From NCBI GenBank assembly GCA_046350555.1, contig JAXMAF010000009.1, positions 1 to 64,000 of the forward strand: a stretch of 64,000 bases of DNA, in the 5' to 3' direction. This document shows, piece by piece, positions 54,195 to 62,646 of the stretch. Every line of letters begins with the position of its first letter. The stretch's first letter is position 1. This stretch comes from JAXMAF01 sp046350555 (GTDB taxonomy: Bacteria; Planctomycetota; Phycisphaerae; Phycisphaerales; SM1A02). Below the pieces are notes generated by a model that did not search any database, had not been told where the DNA came from, and saw only the letters and a list, made by a program, of their open reading frames with translations. The translations under genes and the position numbers were made by a program.

Positions 54195-54284
54195 TCCTCG
54201 CGCCCCACCCAACCCAATTCCGCCGTCAGACGCCGCTGTGGGCAAGGGGTCGAACGCATGGAGGTCCACTGGAATCCGTGTTCA
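54176..54284 (+). repeat. 108-bp dispersed repeat, copy 5
   Basis: Left end TTATGCGCCTCCCAGTTGA overlaps the 3' end of the AhpD-like gene and supplies its last codons and stop. Right end, other strand, CTGAACACGGATTCCAGTG. It is one base longer than the other copies. Confidence 0.85.
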
Positions 54285-54404
54285 GTCAAACCGGCCCGAC
54301 AGTCCGATCGCGTCCAACCGTCGCGCCCAACCCTTGTTCTCCGTCGTTGTGAACCGCGAATCCCGCCGGATCTTCGCCGGACCTCTGGACCCTTGCCGAC
54401 ACGA

Positions 54405-55616
54405 CTACCGCGCACACGCCCCCCACGCACCGAGCATCGCGCCGAGGTCGGCGCCGTCGACCATCTGGTCGCCGTTGAGGTCGGCTGTCGAACCGGTGGT
54501 CGGGCCCCATTGCGCGAGGAGCAGGCCGAGATCGGCCCCGTCGACGATGCCGTCGGCGGTGAGGTCCGCAGGGCACGAGCTCGGCGGCGTGAAGCCCGAG
54601 ACGCGAATGACACGGTTGCCGCCGCCGAACGTCGAGAAGAGCACGTCGCCGGTGACCGGATCGACGGCGGCGCCCTGGGCGCCTGCGAGCCCGGTGATGA
54701 AGACGCTCTGTGAATCGGGCATCGGATCGCCGTTGGCGTCGATGAGGTACGCCGTCACCTGCCCGAGGTCGCTGTTGACGACGAGCACGCTGTCGCCGCC
54801 AAACCCGGGGTTGACCGCGCCGACGTAGACGATGCCTTCCAGCCCGCCCGCCAACTGGACGAATGTCGGCGACACCGCGATGTCGAAGGTGCCGTTGCCG
54901 TCGGGCGAGACGGTCGCGTCGTACCAGCGGCTGGAGTCGCGGGAGACGATCTTGAGCCGGCCGGCGCCGGGAAACCCCGGTGGAACGAAGCGCAGCGCTC
55001 CAGTCGACCCGGCGACCCCGAGCGGCGAGAGATCGACGAGCCGATCGGGGTTCACGCTGCTCGATTCAAGCTGACCGATGTGGTTGTCGGGATACGTCGT
55101 GTAGAAGCTCGTGCAGTCGGGTCCGACGTCAAGCCCGCCATCGATGCCGCCCGAGACACCCGGCGCCGCCTGGAAGAAGACCGCGCCCTTGCTGGCGAAG
55201 CCGGTCACATGGCTGTCGGGGCCGCGGAGCACCAGGATCGCATCGATCGCCGCCGAAGTCAGGTGCGCCGCGCCGCCAATCAGGAGGACCGACGTGTCGC
55301 CGGGCGCGAAGAGCAGACCGCCGTAGCTCGGGGTCACGCCGGGCACCGAACCGAGGTCGGTGATCGTGTAATGGTCCTTGAAGTCCGGTCCGAGCGACTG
55401 CGCATGCGCTCCGTTCGCGATGGCAAGGACCGCGCACGTCGTGGCGACGACGAGTGAAGCGATCGGACGCGAACCGGAGACGTGCGGGCTGGACACCTGC
55501 GAGCTGGACACATGCGGGCTGGGCATCTCCGAACAGGACAGCCGCGAGCTGGACACCTGCGAACTGGAAACAGGGGAACGGGACATCTGCAAGCTGGGCA
55601 TCGGGGCGGCCATCAT
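54405..55616 (-). CDS. Secreted beta-propeller-like protein with dockerin-like C-terminus and minisatellite N-terminus
   Basis: About 403 residues from the paired ATGs at 55616 (an upstream ATG at 55676 lies inside a palindromic element and is less likely). The N-terminus is unusual: about 40 residues in five-residue units (SSQVS, SSRLS, SPHVS) come before the real signal segment PIASLVVATTCAVLAIANGA. The mature domain looks like a beta-propeller (TDLGSVPGVTPSYGGLLFAP, SRWYDATVSPDGNGTFDI, GLAGAQGAAVDPVTGDVLFS). It ends with two dockerin-like loops, ADLTADGIVDGADLGLLLAQ and ADLNGDQMVDGADLGAMLGA, in which some calcium-binding Asp/Asn positions have changed. No enzyme motif is recognised. A start nearer the signal peptide is possible. 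Confidence 0.7.
   Translation of the reverse strand: MMAAPMPSLQMSRSPVSSSQVSSSRLSCSEMPSPHVSSSQVSSPHVSGSRPIASLVVATTCAVLAIANGAHAQSLGPDFKDHYTITDLGSVPGVTPSYGGLLFAPGDTSVLLIGGAAHLTSAAIDAILVLRGPDSHVTGFASKGAVFFQAAPGVSGGIDGGLDVGPDCTSFYTTYPDNHIGQLESSSVNPDRLVDLSPLGVAGSTGALRFVPPGFPGAGRLKIVSRDSSRWYDATVSPDGNGTFDIAVSPTFVQLAGGLEGIVYVGAVNPGFGGDSVLVVNSDLGQVTAYLIDANGDPMPDSQSVFITGLAGAQGAAVDPVTGDVLFSTFGGGNRVIRVSGFTPPSSCPADLTADGIVDGADLGLLLAQWGPTTGSTADLNGDQMVDGADLGAMLGAWGACAR
55477..55596. repeat. 15-bp minisatellite, eight units
   Basis: Eight in-phase units of consensus GACACCTGCGAGCTG, varying at several positions. In the minus-strand gene they encode five-residue repeats. The array is open in several frames on both strands, as expected for a 15-base unit without stops. 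Confidence 0.8.
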
Positions 55617-55646
55617 GGCGGTCTCTCGGTTGGGAGGGTCGATGTG

Positions 55647-55812
55647 CTCGTGTCCCGAGTCAGGAATTCGCGGCATATGGGCGCGACATGATTTTGTCTG
55701 GCAAGGAGTCGAGACGAACGGCCTATCCGCAGCGATAGGCGGAGTCTCGACGACGCCGCCAGGCGAAATCAGGGCCGCACATATGACGCGAATTTCTGAC
55801 TCGGGACACGAG
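55647..55812. mobile_element. 166-bp palindromic element (MITE-like)
   Basis: Left arm starts CTCGTGTCCCGAGTCAG and the right arm ends CTGACTCGGGACACGAG, an exact inverted match. The similarity continues inward for about 80 bases on each side (AATTCGCG..CATATG, then TGATTT..CTGGC, then GTCGAGAC, GCCTATC.GC) with scattered changes and one small offset. The axis is near 55730. Such a structure would form a long hairpin and looks like a miniature inverted-repeat element; only one copy was noticed. It contains no gene. Confidence 0.7.
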
Positions 55813-55958
55813 ACGGGGACGATGGGCGATTGTCGTCGGCGAGACGATGCAATGGAAGGGTTGCCGCGGAGGATCTCCCAGGCCGTCTCGGTGGCTCGCG
55901 AGGGGCGGACGCGGCCGTGCGTCGCGCGGCGCCGTGCTCTTCGGCGCTCGTGAGGCCT

Positions 55959-56066
55959 TCATACGCGTCCCGATTGAATCTCGCGCCCGACCAAATCCAA
56001 TTCCGCGGTGAGACGCCGCTGTGGGCACGAGGTCGAACGCATGGAGGTCGACCGGAATCCGTCCGA
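55959..56066 (+). repeat. 108-bp dispersed repeat, copy 6
   Basis: Left end TCATACGCGTCCCGATTGA; the right end is more decayed (GGAATCCGTCCGA). Its right edge is about 40 bases before the first recognisable part of a 5'-truncated LamG-dockerin gene. Confidence 0.8.
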
Positions 56067-56109
56067 TTCGTGCTCCGCTCTCGCGTGTTCGCGCACACGG
56101 CGCCGAAGC

Positions 56110-56658
56110 AACCTTGCGATTGCCCTGCATATCCCTCTCACCTTCGCCTTCGTCGCGAGCAATCCCGGACAGTTCATGCGGGCGTACCACAACGGCCACC
56201 TGTTTGGCCAGACCACCACGGCCAATGCGTTCAGCCCCGCCAACATCCCGCTCAGGATCGCCGACAGCTTCGACGGCAGGGTCGACGAGCTGCGCATCTG
56301 GAACGTGACGCGCACGCCGGAGCAGATCTGCGACACGTGGTACCGCACCGTGCCGGTCGATAGCCCGGGACTTCTCGCCTACTACCGCACGGACTCGTCG
56401 ACGGAGACCGTCTCGTTGATCGACCTTGCCGCACTGGGTGGCACCAACGACGCGCTTCTCACCGGGGCGGCGTCGTCCATCACCGCTGTTCCCTGCGTGG
56501 TCTTCGGAGACCTCAACGGCGACGGGCTGGTCAACGGCGCGGACCTCGGCCTCGTGCTGAGCGCGTGGGGCTCGGCCGACGCCACTGCCGACCTGAACTG
56601 CGACGGCATCGTCAACGGCGCCGACCTCGGCCCGCTGCTGGGCGCCTGCACCGGATGA
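56110..56658 (+). pseudogene. 5'-truncated LamG-like protein with dockerin-like C-terminus
   Basis: The open frame carries only the last part of a concanavalin/LamG-type domain: AFVASNPGQFMRAYHNGHLF, RIADSFDGRVDELRIWNVTR and TPEQICDTWYRTVPVDSPGL. Then come two dockerin-like loops, GDLNGDGLVNGADLGLVLSA and ADLNCDGIVNGADLGPLLGA, ending CTG and TGA. No signal peptide or start fits; upstream the frame runs back into repeat copy 6. A complete gene of this type would be several hundred codons longer. The simplest view is that the 5' part was lost in a rearrangement that left the repeat at the breakpoint. Confidence 0.7.
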
Positions 56659-57132
56659 TCCGGTGTCCGAGCCGAAGTTCGCCATCCCAGGCGCGGATGG
56701 CCGAGGCGGCGCGACGCAAGCTCGTCGGACGCGACCGTGTCGGACTGGTCTTCGAGCGGGTGAGGCCCGGGCTCGATGCGGCCACAGGCCAGACACTGCC
56801 GACGATGGCGTCGAGGCCGGAGACGACGACCCTGCCGACACAACGCGCTCCGCCGCACGCCGGCGGGCCATGTTCGACGTGCCGACCGGATCAATGCCGG
56901 TTGCAGGATCGGGATCGACCGCCGACAGGGGCGACGGCCGCAGCGGTCGTGCACATGCCGAGATGACCCGAAGTCGAGGCCGTGGGCACCGGATGACCGG
57001 CAACCGGCCTTTCGGTGGAAGGGTCGGATGATCGTCCTTCGTCGAAACAGGTATGGCCATGATGTCCCATGATGTCCCATGATGTCCCCAAGCGTGTCGA
57101 GCGGGAGACTGGGGTGGCGGAACTCCTCGTCG
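56659..57132. other. 474-base region without a supported gene
   Basis: Between the truncated dockerin gene and the end of rtcR. A short plus-strand stretch near 56699-56810 (MAEAARRKLVGRDRVGLVFE) looks faintly coding but leads nowhere. At about 57058-57090 the eleven-base unit CATGATGTCCC is repeated three times. Nothing else was seen. Confidence 0.4.
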
Positions 57133-58881
<1,749 letters not shown>

Positions 58882-58883
58882 AT

Positions 58884-58911
58884 CCGATTGTATCGTTGAC
58901 GATACGATTGG
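58884..58911. promoter_or_regulatory. Palindromic operator just upstream of rtcR
   Basis: GTATCGT-TG-ACGATAC (58890-58905) is a perfect inverted repeat with a two-base centre. Extended outwards by six bases on each side the arms still agree at 11 of 13 positions. It begins three bases upstream of the rtcR start codon, so a bound protein would block rtcR expression (possible autoregulation). A second short perfect palindrome, CAAGAA-A-TTCTTG, is at 58965-58977. Confidence 0.6.
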
Positions 58912-59041
58912 ATCGTTCTCCGTTGAGAGCCGCCCCGCTAGCACATCGGGGTTGACGGCGAAAACAAGAAATTCTTGAGGTACCGCCAAGGCCGACGCCC
59001 GCGTCGCGGCGCGGCGGAGCGGCAGCCGCTCTGCCAGCAGC

Positions 59042-59150
59042 GACGCAGAGAGCGCAGAGGGAAAAAGGAGGACGCAGAGTGAGGACAGCCGTTGGAGACT
59101 GGGCCTGCGCCTCTGCGTCCTCTTCACTCTCTCTGCGACCTCTGCGTCCC
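59042..59150. repeat. Inverted repeat of GACGCAGAG/CGCAGAG units in the rtcR-rsr gap
   Basis: Left arm (from 59042) and right arm (ending 59150) are about 39 bases each, both built as GACGCAGAG..CGCAGAG..(purines)..GGACGCAGAG, and pair at about four of five positions; the loop is about 30 bases. The CGCAGAG-type text is one I recall from intergenic repeats in many environmental bacteria. It lies between the operator and the sigma-54 promoter. Confidence 0.65.
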
Positions 59151-59251
59151 GCTTGAGAGACTTCCACTTTGCCAGGAGTCGTCGCGCGGCCACGAAGAAC
59201 CCGACACCGGCAGCGATGCCCGCCGCTGAAATCTCCAGCTCACCCGCGCAA

Positions 59252-59269
59252 TTGGCACGCGCCTCGCTT
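59252..59269 (+). promoter_or_regulatory. Sigma-54 (-24/-12) promoter of rsr-rtcB-rtcA
   Basis: TTGGCACGCGCCTCGCTT matches the consensus TGGCACG-N4-TTGC with one mismatch. The diagnostic GG (59254-59255) and GC (59266-59267) are exactly ten bases apart. It lies about 40 bases before the rsr ATG, giving a short leader. This agrees with the presence of the sigma-54 activator RtcR next door. Confidence 0.85.
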
Positions 59270-59305
59270 CATGCGTCCCGTTCTCGCGAAACGAGGCGAC
59301 CACCA

Positions 59306-59869
59306 ATGGCCAACCGCTTCCTCTTCAACACTCGTTCATTCGCCCCCGACGCCATCTTGCCCGCGCCCGACACGGTCAACGAGGCCGGCGGCATGGCACA
59401 CCGGCTCTCCGCGAAGGCGGCGCTGGCCGAGTACGCCTCGACCGGTTGCCTCAACGGCACGTTCTATGCCACGGCCGAGGGCCAGCTCACGAACGTGCTG
59501 GCGCTGGCGAACCAGTGCGACACCCGATTCGTCGCGAAGCTCGCGCTGCACTGCCGCTCGCGGGGACTCATGAAGGACATGCCGGCGCTCCTGTGCGCAA
59601 CGCTCGCGGTGCGCGACGGCGACCTCCTCGATGCGATCTTCGACCGCGTCGTCGACAACGCCCGCATGCTGCGCACCTTCGTGCAGATCGTGCGCAGCGG
59701 CGTCGCCGGGCGGCGCAGCCTCGGTTCGCGTCCGCGCCGGCTGGTTCGGCGCTGGCTCGAGGCCCGCAGCGACGCGGCGCTCCTGGCCGCGTCGGTGGGG
59801 AGCGACCCATCGCTGGCGGATGTGGTCCGCATGGTTCATCCGCGACTGGACCCGGATCGCCCGCGTTGA
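59306..59869 (+). CDS. rsr: Ro60/Rsr TROVE-domain protein, N-terminal part only
   Basis: A 187-residue protein that matches the first third of a bacterial Ro60 orthologue: MANRFLFNTRSF, DTVNEAGGMAHRLSAKAALA, ASTGCLNGTFYATAEGQL, GLMKDMPALLCATLAVRDGD, NARMLRTFVQIVRSGVAGRR, SLGSRPRRLVRRWLEARSD and LADVVRMVHPRLDP. Full Ro60 proteins are about 500-540 residues, with a HEAT-repeat ring and a VWA domain; the text here stops where the family continues (after VHP). No continuation in another frame was found before rtcB. It is either a deletion remnant or a shortened RNA-binding half-ring. In complete systems Rsr binds Y RNAs and acts with nucleases in RNA quality control. First gene of the sigma-54-controlled operon. 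Confidence 0.88.
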   Translation: MANRFLFNTRSFAPDAILPAPDTVNEAGGMAHRLSAKAALAEYASTGCLNGTFYATAEGQLTNVLALANQCDTRFVAKLALHCRSRGLMKDMPALLCATLAVRDGDLLDAIFDRVVDNARMLRTFVQIVRSGVAGRRSLGSRPRRLVRRWLEARSDAALLAASVGSDPSLADVVRMVHPRLDPDRPR

Positions 59870-59892
59870 CGTCGGGCCTCTCCCCTTGTCTG

Positions 59893-59920
59893 CGCGGCTG
59901 CGGCCGCGGTCGCAGCCGCG
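59893..59920 (+). other. Intercistronic hairpin between rsr and rtcB
   Basis: A ten-base-pair stem CGCGGCTGCG / CGCAGCCGCG with an eight-base loop stands 23 bases after the rsr stop and 42 before rtcB. It lacks a T-run, so it is more likely to affect mRNA stability or processing than to terminate. No Y-RNA-like feature was found in this gap. Confidence 0.5.
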
Positions 59921-59962
59921 TCGAATGCCGGAGTCGACTCGGTCATTTCGAAGGAACCATCA

Positions 59963-61492
59963 ATGTCCACCGACAGCTCCATCACGATCCCGACGCTCGT
60001 TCCCACCGGCCCGGCGACCGCGATCCTGCCCATCGACGGCGTGCGCGACGTCACCGTGATCGGCACGCCCGCGATCCGCGGCACGCTCGACGCGGGGTGC
60101 CTGCGGCAGACCATCAACTCGGCGATGGCGCCGGGCGTGTCCCGTGTCGTCCTCAACCCCGACGCCCACGTCGGCTACGGCGCGCCGATCGGCTGCGTCC
60201 TGGCCAGCCCGACACACGTCTATCCGGGTCCCGTCGGCGTGGACATCAAGTGCTCGATGTCGCTGCTCTCGCTCGATCTCGACCGCTCGGCGGTCGACGA
60301 TCGCGCTGTCCGCCGCGCGCTGATCGACGCCATCTGCCAGCGCGTTCCGACCGGCGCAGGCAAGGGCCAGCGCTCGGTGCGCAAATCGCGCCACGTCGAC
60401 TACCAGCTTGGCAAGCGCGTGGTGACCGAGGGCGCCTCGACCGGCGTCTGCGAGGCGCTGGGCATCCCGCCGGAGTGGGCGTCGCGCTGCGAGGACTCGT
60501 TCCACCGCGGTCACGACGGCTCCGTCGAGGCCTTGTCGGCGCGGCTCGAGCGCTTCCTGGCGGCCGGCGCCGCGGGCGACCCGCGGGCGATTCCCTATCA
60601 GCCCCGGTTCGGCGACAAGGCCGGCCAGCTCGGTTCCTATGGCGGCGGAAACCACTTCGGCGAGTGCGAGGTGGTCGAGGTCGCGCCGGACGATCGCGCC
60701 CGCAGCGCCGCCGAGGCCTTCGGACTTCGCGACGGCGGCGTCGCGTTCCTCTCGCACTGCGGCTCGCGCGGCATCGGCAACGACCTTGCGATGGGGCAGT
60801 TCCGCGCCATGAAGGCGCTCTTCACCGAGCGCGGCTGGAGCGTACCCGGCGACGACTGGCACATGGTGCACGCCGAGCTCGGCACGCCCGAGGCGAACGC
60901 GTACCTGGACGACATGGCGCTCGGCGCGAATTTCGCGACCGTGAACCACATGCTCATCAACGCCCTCGTTCTCGAGGCGTTCCAGCAGGTGTTTCCCGGA
61001 ATCAACGGACGGCTCGTGTACTTCATCAGCCACAACATCGCCCGACTCGAGGAAGTCGACGGCGGACCGCACTGGGTGCATCGCAAGGGCGCCACGCGCG
61101 CGTTCCCGGCGGGCCACGCGGCGCTCGCCGGAACGCCCTTCGCCGACACCGGCCATCCCATCCTGCTGCCGGGCGATCCACAGCGCGGAAGCGCCGTCAT
61201 GGTCGCCGAGCCGGGTGCGGCGCTGTCGTGCCACTCGGTGAACCACGGCGCCGGCCGCGTGATGGGGCGCAAGGCGGCGTTCCGGACGCTCGACCAGCGC
61301 ACGGTGAACGAGTCGTTCGATCGAAGCGACATCCTGACCAACTGCCGGAACTATCCATTGGACGAGTCGCCCGCGGCCTACAAGGACTTCGACGAGGTGC
61401 TGCGCTCGGTCGAGCTCGCGGGCCTGGCGCGCCGGGTGGCGCGGCTGAAGGCGCGCTTCGTGATCAAGGATGGCGACAGTCCGGACGATTGA
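59963..61492 (+). CDS. rtcB: RNA-splicing ligase RtcB
   Basis: A 509-residue GTP- and manganese-dependent ligase that joins 2',3'-cyclic phosphate or 3'-phosphate ends to 5'-hydroxyl ends. Motifs: LNPDAHVGYGAPIGCVLAS, PVGVDIKCSMSLLSLD with the metal-binding Cys near residue 96, GQLGSYGGGNHFGECEVVEV, SHCGSRGIGNDL, VYFISHNIARLEE, HWVHRKGATRAFPAG and, at the end, AALSCHSVNHGAGRVMGRKA with the guanylated His. This is the longer (about 480-510 residue) form. ATG 59963 follows GAAGGAACC. The next gene starts 13 bases downstream, so rtcBA form one unit. Confidence 0.97.
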   Translation: MSTDSSITIPTLVPTGPATAILPIDGVRDVTVIGTPAIRGTLDAGCLRQTINSAMAPGVSRVVLNPDAHVGYGAPIGCVLASPTHVYPGPVGVDIKCSMSLLSLDLDRSAVDDRAVRRALIDAICQRVPTGAGKGQRSVRKSRHVDYQLGKRVVTEGASTGVCEALGIPPEWASRCEDSFHRGHDGSVEALSARLERFLAAGAAGDPRAIPYQPRFGDKAGQLGSYGGGNHFGECEVVEVAPDDRARSAAEAFGLRDGGVAFLSHCGSRGIGNDLAMGQFRAMKALFTERGWSVPGDDWHMVHAELGTPEANAYLDDMALGANFATVNHMLINALVLEAFQQVFPGINGRLVYFISHNIARLEEVDGGPHWVHRKGATRAFPAGHAALAGTPFADTGHPILLPGDPQRGSAVMVAEPGAALSCHSVNHGAGRVMGRKAAFRTLDQRTVNESFDRSDILTNCRNYPLDESPAAYKDFDEVLRSVELAGLARRVARLKARFVIKDGDSPDD

Positions 61493-61505
61493 GGCGGACC
61501 CACCC

Positions 61506-62543
61506 ATGACCAACCCGCCCATCATCATCGACGGTTCCCGCGGCGAAGGCGGCGGGCAGATGCTGCGCACGTCGCTCGCGCTTTCAATGGCAACGGGACG
61601 GGCGCTGCGCATGACCTCCATCCGCGCGAATCGCCCCAAGCCCGGACTCATGCGCCAGCACGTGACCGCGGTCGAGACCGCGGCCGCGGTGTGCGGCGCG
61701 GCGGTGGCCGGCGCATCGGTCGGCTCGGCCGTGCTCGACTTCGCGCCGGGCGAGGTGGTTCCGGGCGACCACGAGGTCCGCATCGGCACCGCCGGCAGCA
61801 CGACGCTTGTGCTCCAGACCGTGCTGTGCGCGCTCGCCTTCGCGGCATCGCCGTCGACCATCGCGATCGAAGGCGGCACGCACAACCCGCACGCGCCGAC
61901 GGTCGACTTCCTGCGCGGGGCGTTCCTGCCGGCGCTGGGCCGAATGGGCCTGCTCGTCGACGTCGCGTGCGAGCGCCCCGGGTTCTATCCGGCCGGCGGC
62001 GGCCGCATCGTCGCGCGCATCGAGCCGGGGTCGCCCAAGGCGCTGGGGCTGACACAGCGCGGCGCGATCCTCCGTGGTCGGGCCACCGCGATGGTGGCCG
62101 GGCTCCCCGGCGACATCGCCGTGCGCGAGATCGCCGTGCTGCGCGAGCGACTCTCGTCGGCGCCCGGCTTCGGCGGCGGCGACGACTGCTTCCGCATCGA
62201 GCATCGGCGCGACCGCGGTCCCGGCAACGTCGTGACCATCGAGGTCGAGGCAGAAGGCGCCCGCGAGGTCTTCGTCGGCTTCGGCGCCCAGGGCGTGCCC
62301 GCCGAGAAGGTCGCCCACCAGGCCGCCGACGAGGCGCTGGCGTGGATCGCGGCGGATGTCCCCGTGGGCCCGCACCTCGCGGATCAGCTCCTGCTGCCGA
62401 TGGCGCTCGCCGGCGCCGGTCGGTTCACCACGAGCTCGCTCTCGCCGCACGCAACAACGAACATTGAGGTGATCGAGCGGTTTCTCGCAGCGCGCTTCCA
62501 CACGAGCGAACTCGATGGCCGCGTGCTGGTCGCGCTGGAATGA
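61506..62543 (+). CDS. rtcA: RNA 3'-terminal phosphate cyclase RtcA
   Basis: A 345-residue cyclase that converts RNA 3'-phosphate ends to 2',3'-cyclic phosphates with ATP. Family landmarks: IIIDGSRGEGGGQMLRTSLA at the start, NRPKPGLMRQHVTAVETAAA, RIGTAGSTTLVLQTVL, EGGTHNPHAPTVDFLRGAFL and, near residue 313, LSPHATTNIEVIERFL containing the His that is adenylylated. The length is standard. The gene lies directly behind rtcB. Together with RtcB it gives heal-and-seal RNA repair. It is the last gene of the operon; no clear terminator is seen in the 103 bases that follow. Confidence 0.96.
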   Translation: MTNPPIIIDGSRGEGGGQMLRTSLALSMATGRALRMTSIRANRPKPGLMRQHVTAVETAAAVCGAAVAGASVGSAVLDFAPGEVVPGDHEVRIGTAGSTTLVLQTVLCALAFAASPSTIAIEGGTHNPHAPTVDFLRGAFLPALGRMGLLVDVACERPGFYPAGGGRIVARIEPGSPKALGLTQRGAILRGRATAMVAGLPGDIAVREIAVLRERLSSAPGFGGGDDCFRIEHRRDRGPGNVVTIEVEAEGAREVFVGFGAQGVPAEKVAHQAADEALAWIAADVPVGPHLADQLLLPMALAGAGRFTTSSLSPHATTNIEVIERFLAARFHTSELDGRVLVALE

Positions 62544-62646
62544 AGGCCGTCGCGCACGGCGTGGACGGACACGCTCGCTGGCGCTCGCGGCTCCGATGGG
62601 GACCGCGTTGGGTGGGACGGCGCGTACGCTCTCACGGGAGGCTTCG

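Noticed and set aside
55378..55953. A plus-strand pentapeptide-repeat-like protein (ELDTC units)
   Set aside because: It is the reverse of the minisatellite in the minus-strand leader; it lacks a good start and reads antisense through a signal-peptide region.
35961..56066. The 108-bp repeat as a protein-coding gene (its frames are open and appear in several predicted proteins)
   Set aside because: Copies occur in both orientations and outside genes; no start, ribosome-binding site or conserved reading frame is favoured.
56663..57031. A plus-strand ORF of 122 codons after the truncated dockerin gene
   Set aside because: Arg/Gly-rich without motif, signal or ribosome-binding site; overlaps a repeat-containing gap.
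59870..59962. A possible Y RNA between rsr and rtcB
   Set aside because: Only 93 bases with one GC hairpin; the tRNA-like module and long pairing stem of bacterial Y RNAs are not seen.
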